DNA of 7,060 nucleotides, taken from assembly GCA_904502015.1 (NCBI GenBank), contig CAJGEA010000099.1, positions 1 through 7,060 of the forward strand, written 5' to 3'. Below the pieces are notes generated by a model, which saw nothing but the letters and a program-made list of their open reading frames with translations, had not been told where the DNA came from and made no database searches. Made by a program: the position numbers and the translations under genes. Positions 6,599 through 7,060 of this stretch are shown one piece after another (within the stretch, counting starts at the first letter, position 1; every line of letters begins with the position of its first letter). Source of the stretch: an uncultured Clostridia bacterium. Its GTDB lineage: Bacteria > Bacillota > Clostridia > Oscillospirales > CAG-272.

Positions 6599-6891
6599 AT
6601 GAGACAGTTTCTTGCCCTGCTGCTCGCAAGCATGCTTTGTATATCAGTCGTTGGCTGTAAAACGGACAAGGGTCAGCAGCCCACGGATTCCGACGCGCCT
6701 ACGGCGGCGGTCACAGCTCCTTTACCACCGCCGCCGACGGCAGCGTGTGGATGGTCTACCACGCCAACGAAACGTCGGGCGCAGGTTGGGACGGTCGCTC
6801 GATGTGGCTTGCTCCCATTACCTTTGACGCCAACGGCAATCCTTGCTTCGGAAAGCCCGAACGCATCGTGTATCTCCCCGTGACGGTGTAA
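6599..6891 (+). pseudogene. Internally deleted GH43 glycosidase lipoprotein (signal peptide plus C-terminal fragment)
   Basis: Two pieces of one former gene. The first, from ATG 6599, encodes a lipoprotein signal peptide: MR, a hydrophobic core (about residues 4-18), the lipobox VVGC with the lipidated Cys at residue 20, then a polar tether (KTDKGQQPTDSDAPT). The second, in another frame (from about 6703 to TAA 6889-6891), encodes a C-terminus typical of GH43 beta-propellers: GGGHSSFTTAADGS, VWMVYHA, GRSMWLAPITFD, FGKPERIVYLP. GH43 enzymes are about 300 aa or more in their catalytic domain; only about 60 residues remain and the active-site acids are absent. The junction is near 6700-6708. Read straight through from the ATG, the open frame ends at 6883 after 94 residues and loses the GH43 match. 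The promoter, ribosome binding site and downstream terminator are intact, so the deletion looks recent or is an assembly error. The intact protein probably was a surface arabinosidase or xylosidase. Confidence 0.83.
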
Positions 6892-6914
6892 TATCATGTA
6901 CACTCCATACTAAT

Positions 6915-6958
6915 ATAAGCCCCCAAAGAACACCCGAGGGTGTCCTTTGGGGGCTTAT
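6915..6958 (+). terminator. Long hairpin, terminator of the GH43 remnant
   Basis: A 14-bp perfect outer stem (6915-6928 with 6945-6958), one A/C mismatch, and a 5-bp inner stem closed by a CGAG tetraloop. It starts 23 bases after the remnant's TAA. The following sequence (CGCTTTAG) has only a short T-run, but the stem is very stable. It may act on either strand. Confidence 0.75.
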
Positions 6959-7003
6959 CGCTTTAGAGGTAGCCATCAAATTGGGGTTTATCTGGGAGAA
7001 CGC

Positions 7004-7033
7004 CGGGGGAACTTCTTGCAAGAAGTTCCCCCG
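7004..7033. repeat. 30-bp perfect palindrome, probable interspersed intergenic repeat
   Basis: A perfect palindrome centred on TTGCAA (7016-7021): each arm is CGGGGGAACTTCTTG or its complement. An outer GGGGTT (6983-6988) can also pair with AACCCC (7034-7039). There is no T-tract on the plus strand, so it is not an ordinary terminator for the upstream gene. I recall very similar G5AACTT...AAGTTC5 elements, with the same flanking GAACCCCCTCAAGAACCTT, recurring between genes in gut Clostridia, but could not search for copies. Confidence 0.75.
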
Positions 7034-7060
7034 AACCCCCTCAAGAACCTTCAAAAATAT

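Noticed and set aside
6571..6913. Loose inverted similarity between GTATACTGGAGAGGTGTAC before the GH43 remnant and AGTATGGAGTGTAC (reverse strand) after it, as possible mobile-element ends
   Set aside because: The match needs several gaps, there is no target duplication or transposase, and the segment is simply a gene remnant with its own promoter and terminator.
6818..7054. A 78-codon open frame on the minus strand
   Set aside because: It runs through the terminator hairpin and the 30-bp palindrome, has no recognisable domain, and lacks a ribosome binding site.

Overview
The window looks like a piece of a fermentative gut-type Clostridia genome (Bacillota; Oscillospiraceae or a nearby order is my guess). 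The reasons are moderately high G+C, SigA-like promoters with 17-base spacers and extended -10 elements, purine-rich ribosome binding sites, a GH38/GH43 carbohydrate-degradation flavour, and Firmicutes-type membrane families (YwaF, CrtO). No rRNA, tRNA, CRISPR array, phage gene or transposase is visible.

Layout. Five intact genes lie on the minus strand in three transcription units, and one broken gene lies on the plus strand at the right end. Reading in the direction of minus-strand transcription (right to left): (1) a cytoplasmic GH38 alpha-mannosidase (3901-6405) with its own promoter (6464-6492) and a terminator hairpin (3854-3879). (2) A two-gene operon of a YwaF/TMEM164-like polytopic membrane protein (2926-3711) and a CrtO-like acyltransferase (2384-2917), with a TATAAT promoter at 3782-3810 and an 11-bp-stem terminator at 2345-2375. 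(3) A two-gene operon of an SLC45/GPH-like MFS transporter (855-2267) and a membrane-anchored glycerophosphodiester phosphodiesterase (20-853), whose start codon sits one base after the transporter stop; its promoter (2307-2335) lies just beyond the preceding terminator.

Divergent from the mannosidase, a perfect-consensus promoter (TTGACA, 17 bases, TATAAT; 6532-6560) drives a lipoprotein signal peptide that runs, out of frame, into the last ~60 residues of a GH43 glycosidase (6599-6891). The middle of that gene is missing although its promoter, start, C-terminus and terminator survive. This is either a recent internal deletion or an assembly collapse. A 7+7 bp inverted repeat over the -35 element could be an operator. 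The right edge carries a strong terminator hairpin and a 30-bp perfect palindrome that looks like an interspersed repeat.

How the genes may work together: the mannosidase and the former secreted GH43 enzyme suggest glycan use, while the remaining four genes share a membrane-lipid theme (two candidate membrane acyltransferases, a phosphodiesterase for lipid headgroup products, and a transporter that may handle its substrate or product). The lipid-theme link is inference from families and adjacency. I see no convincing defence or other wholly new system here.
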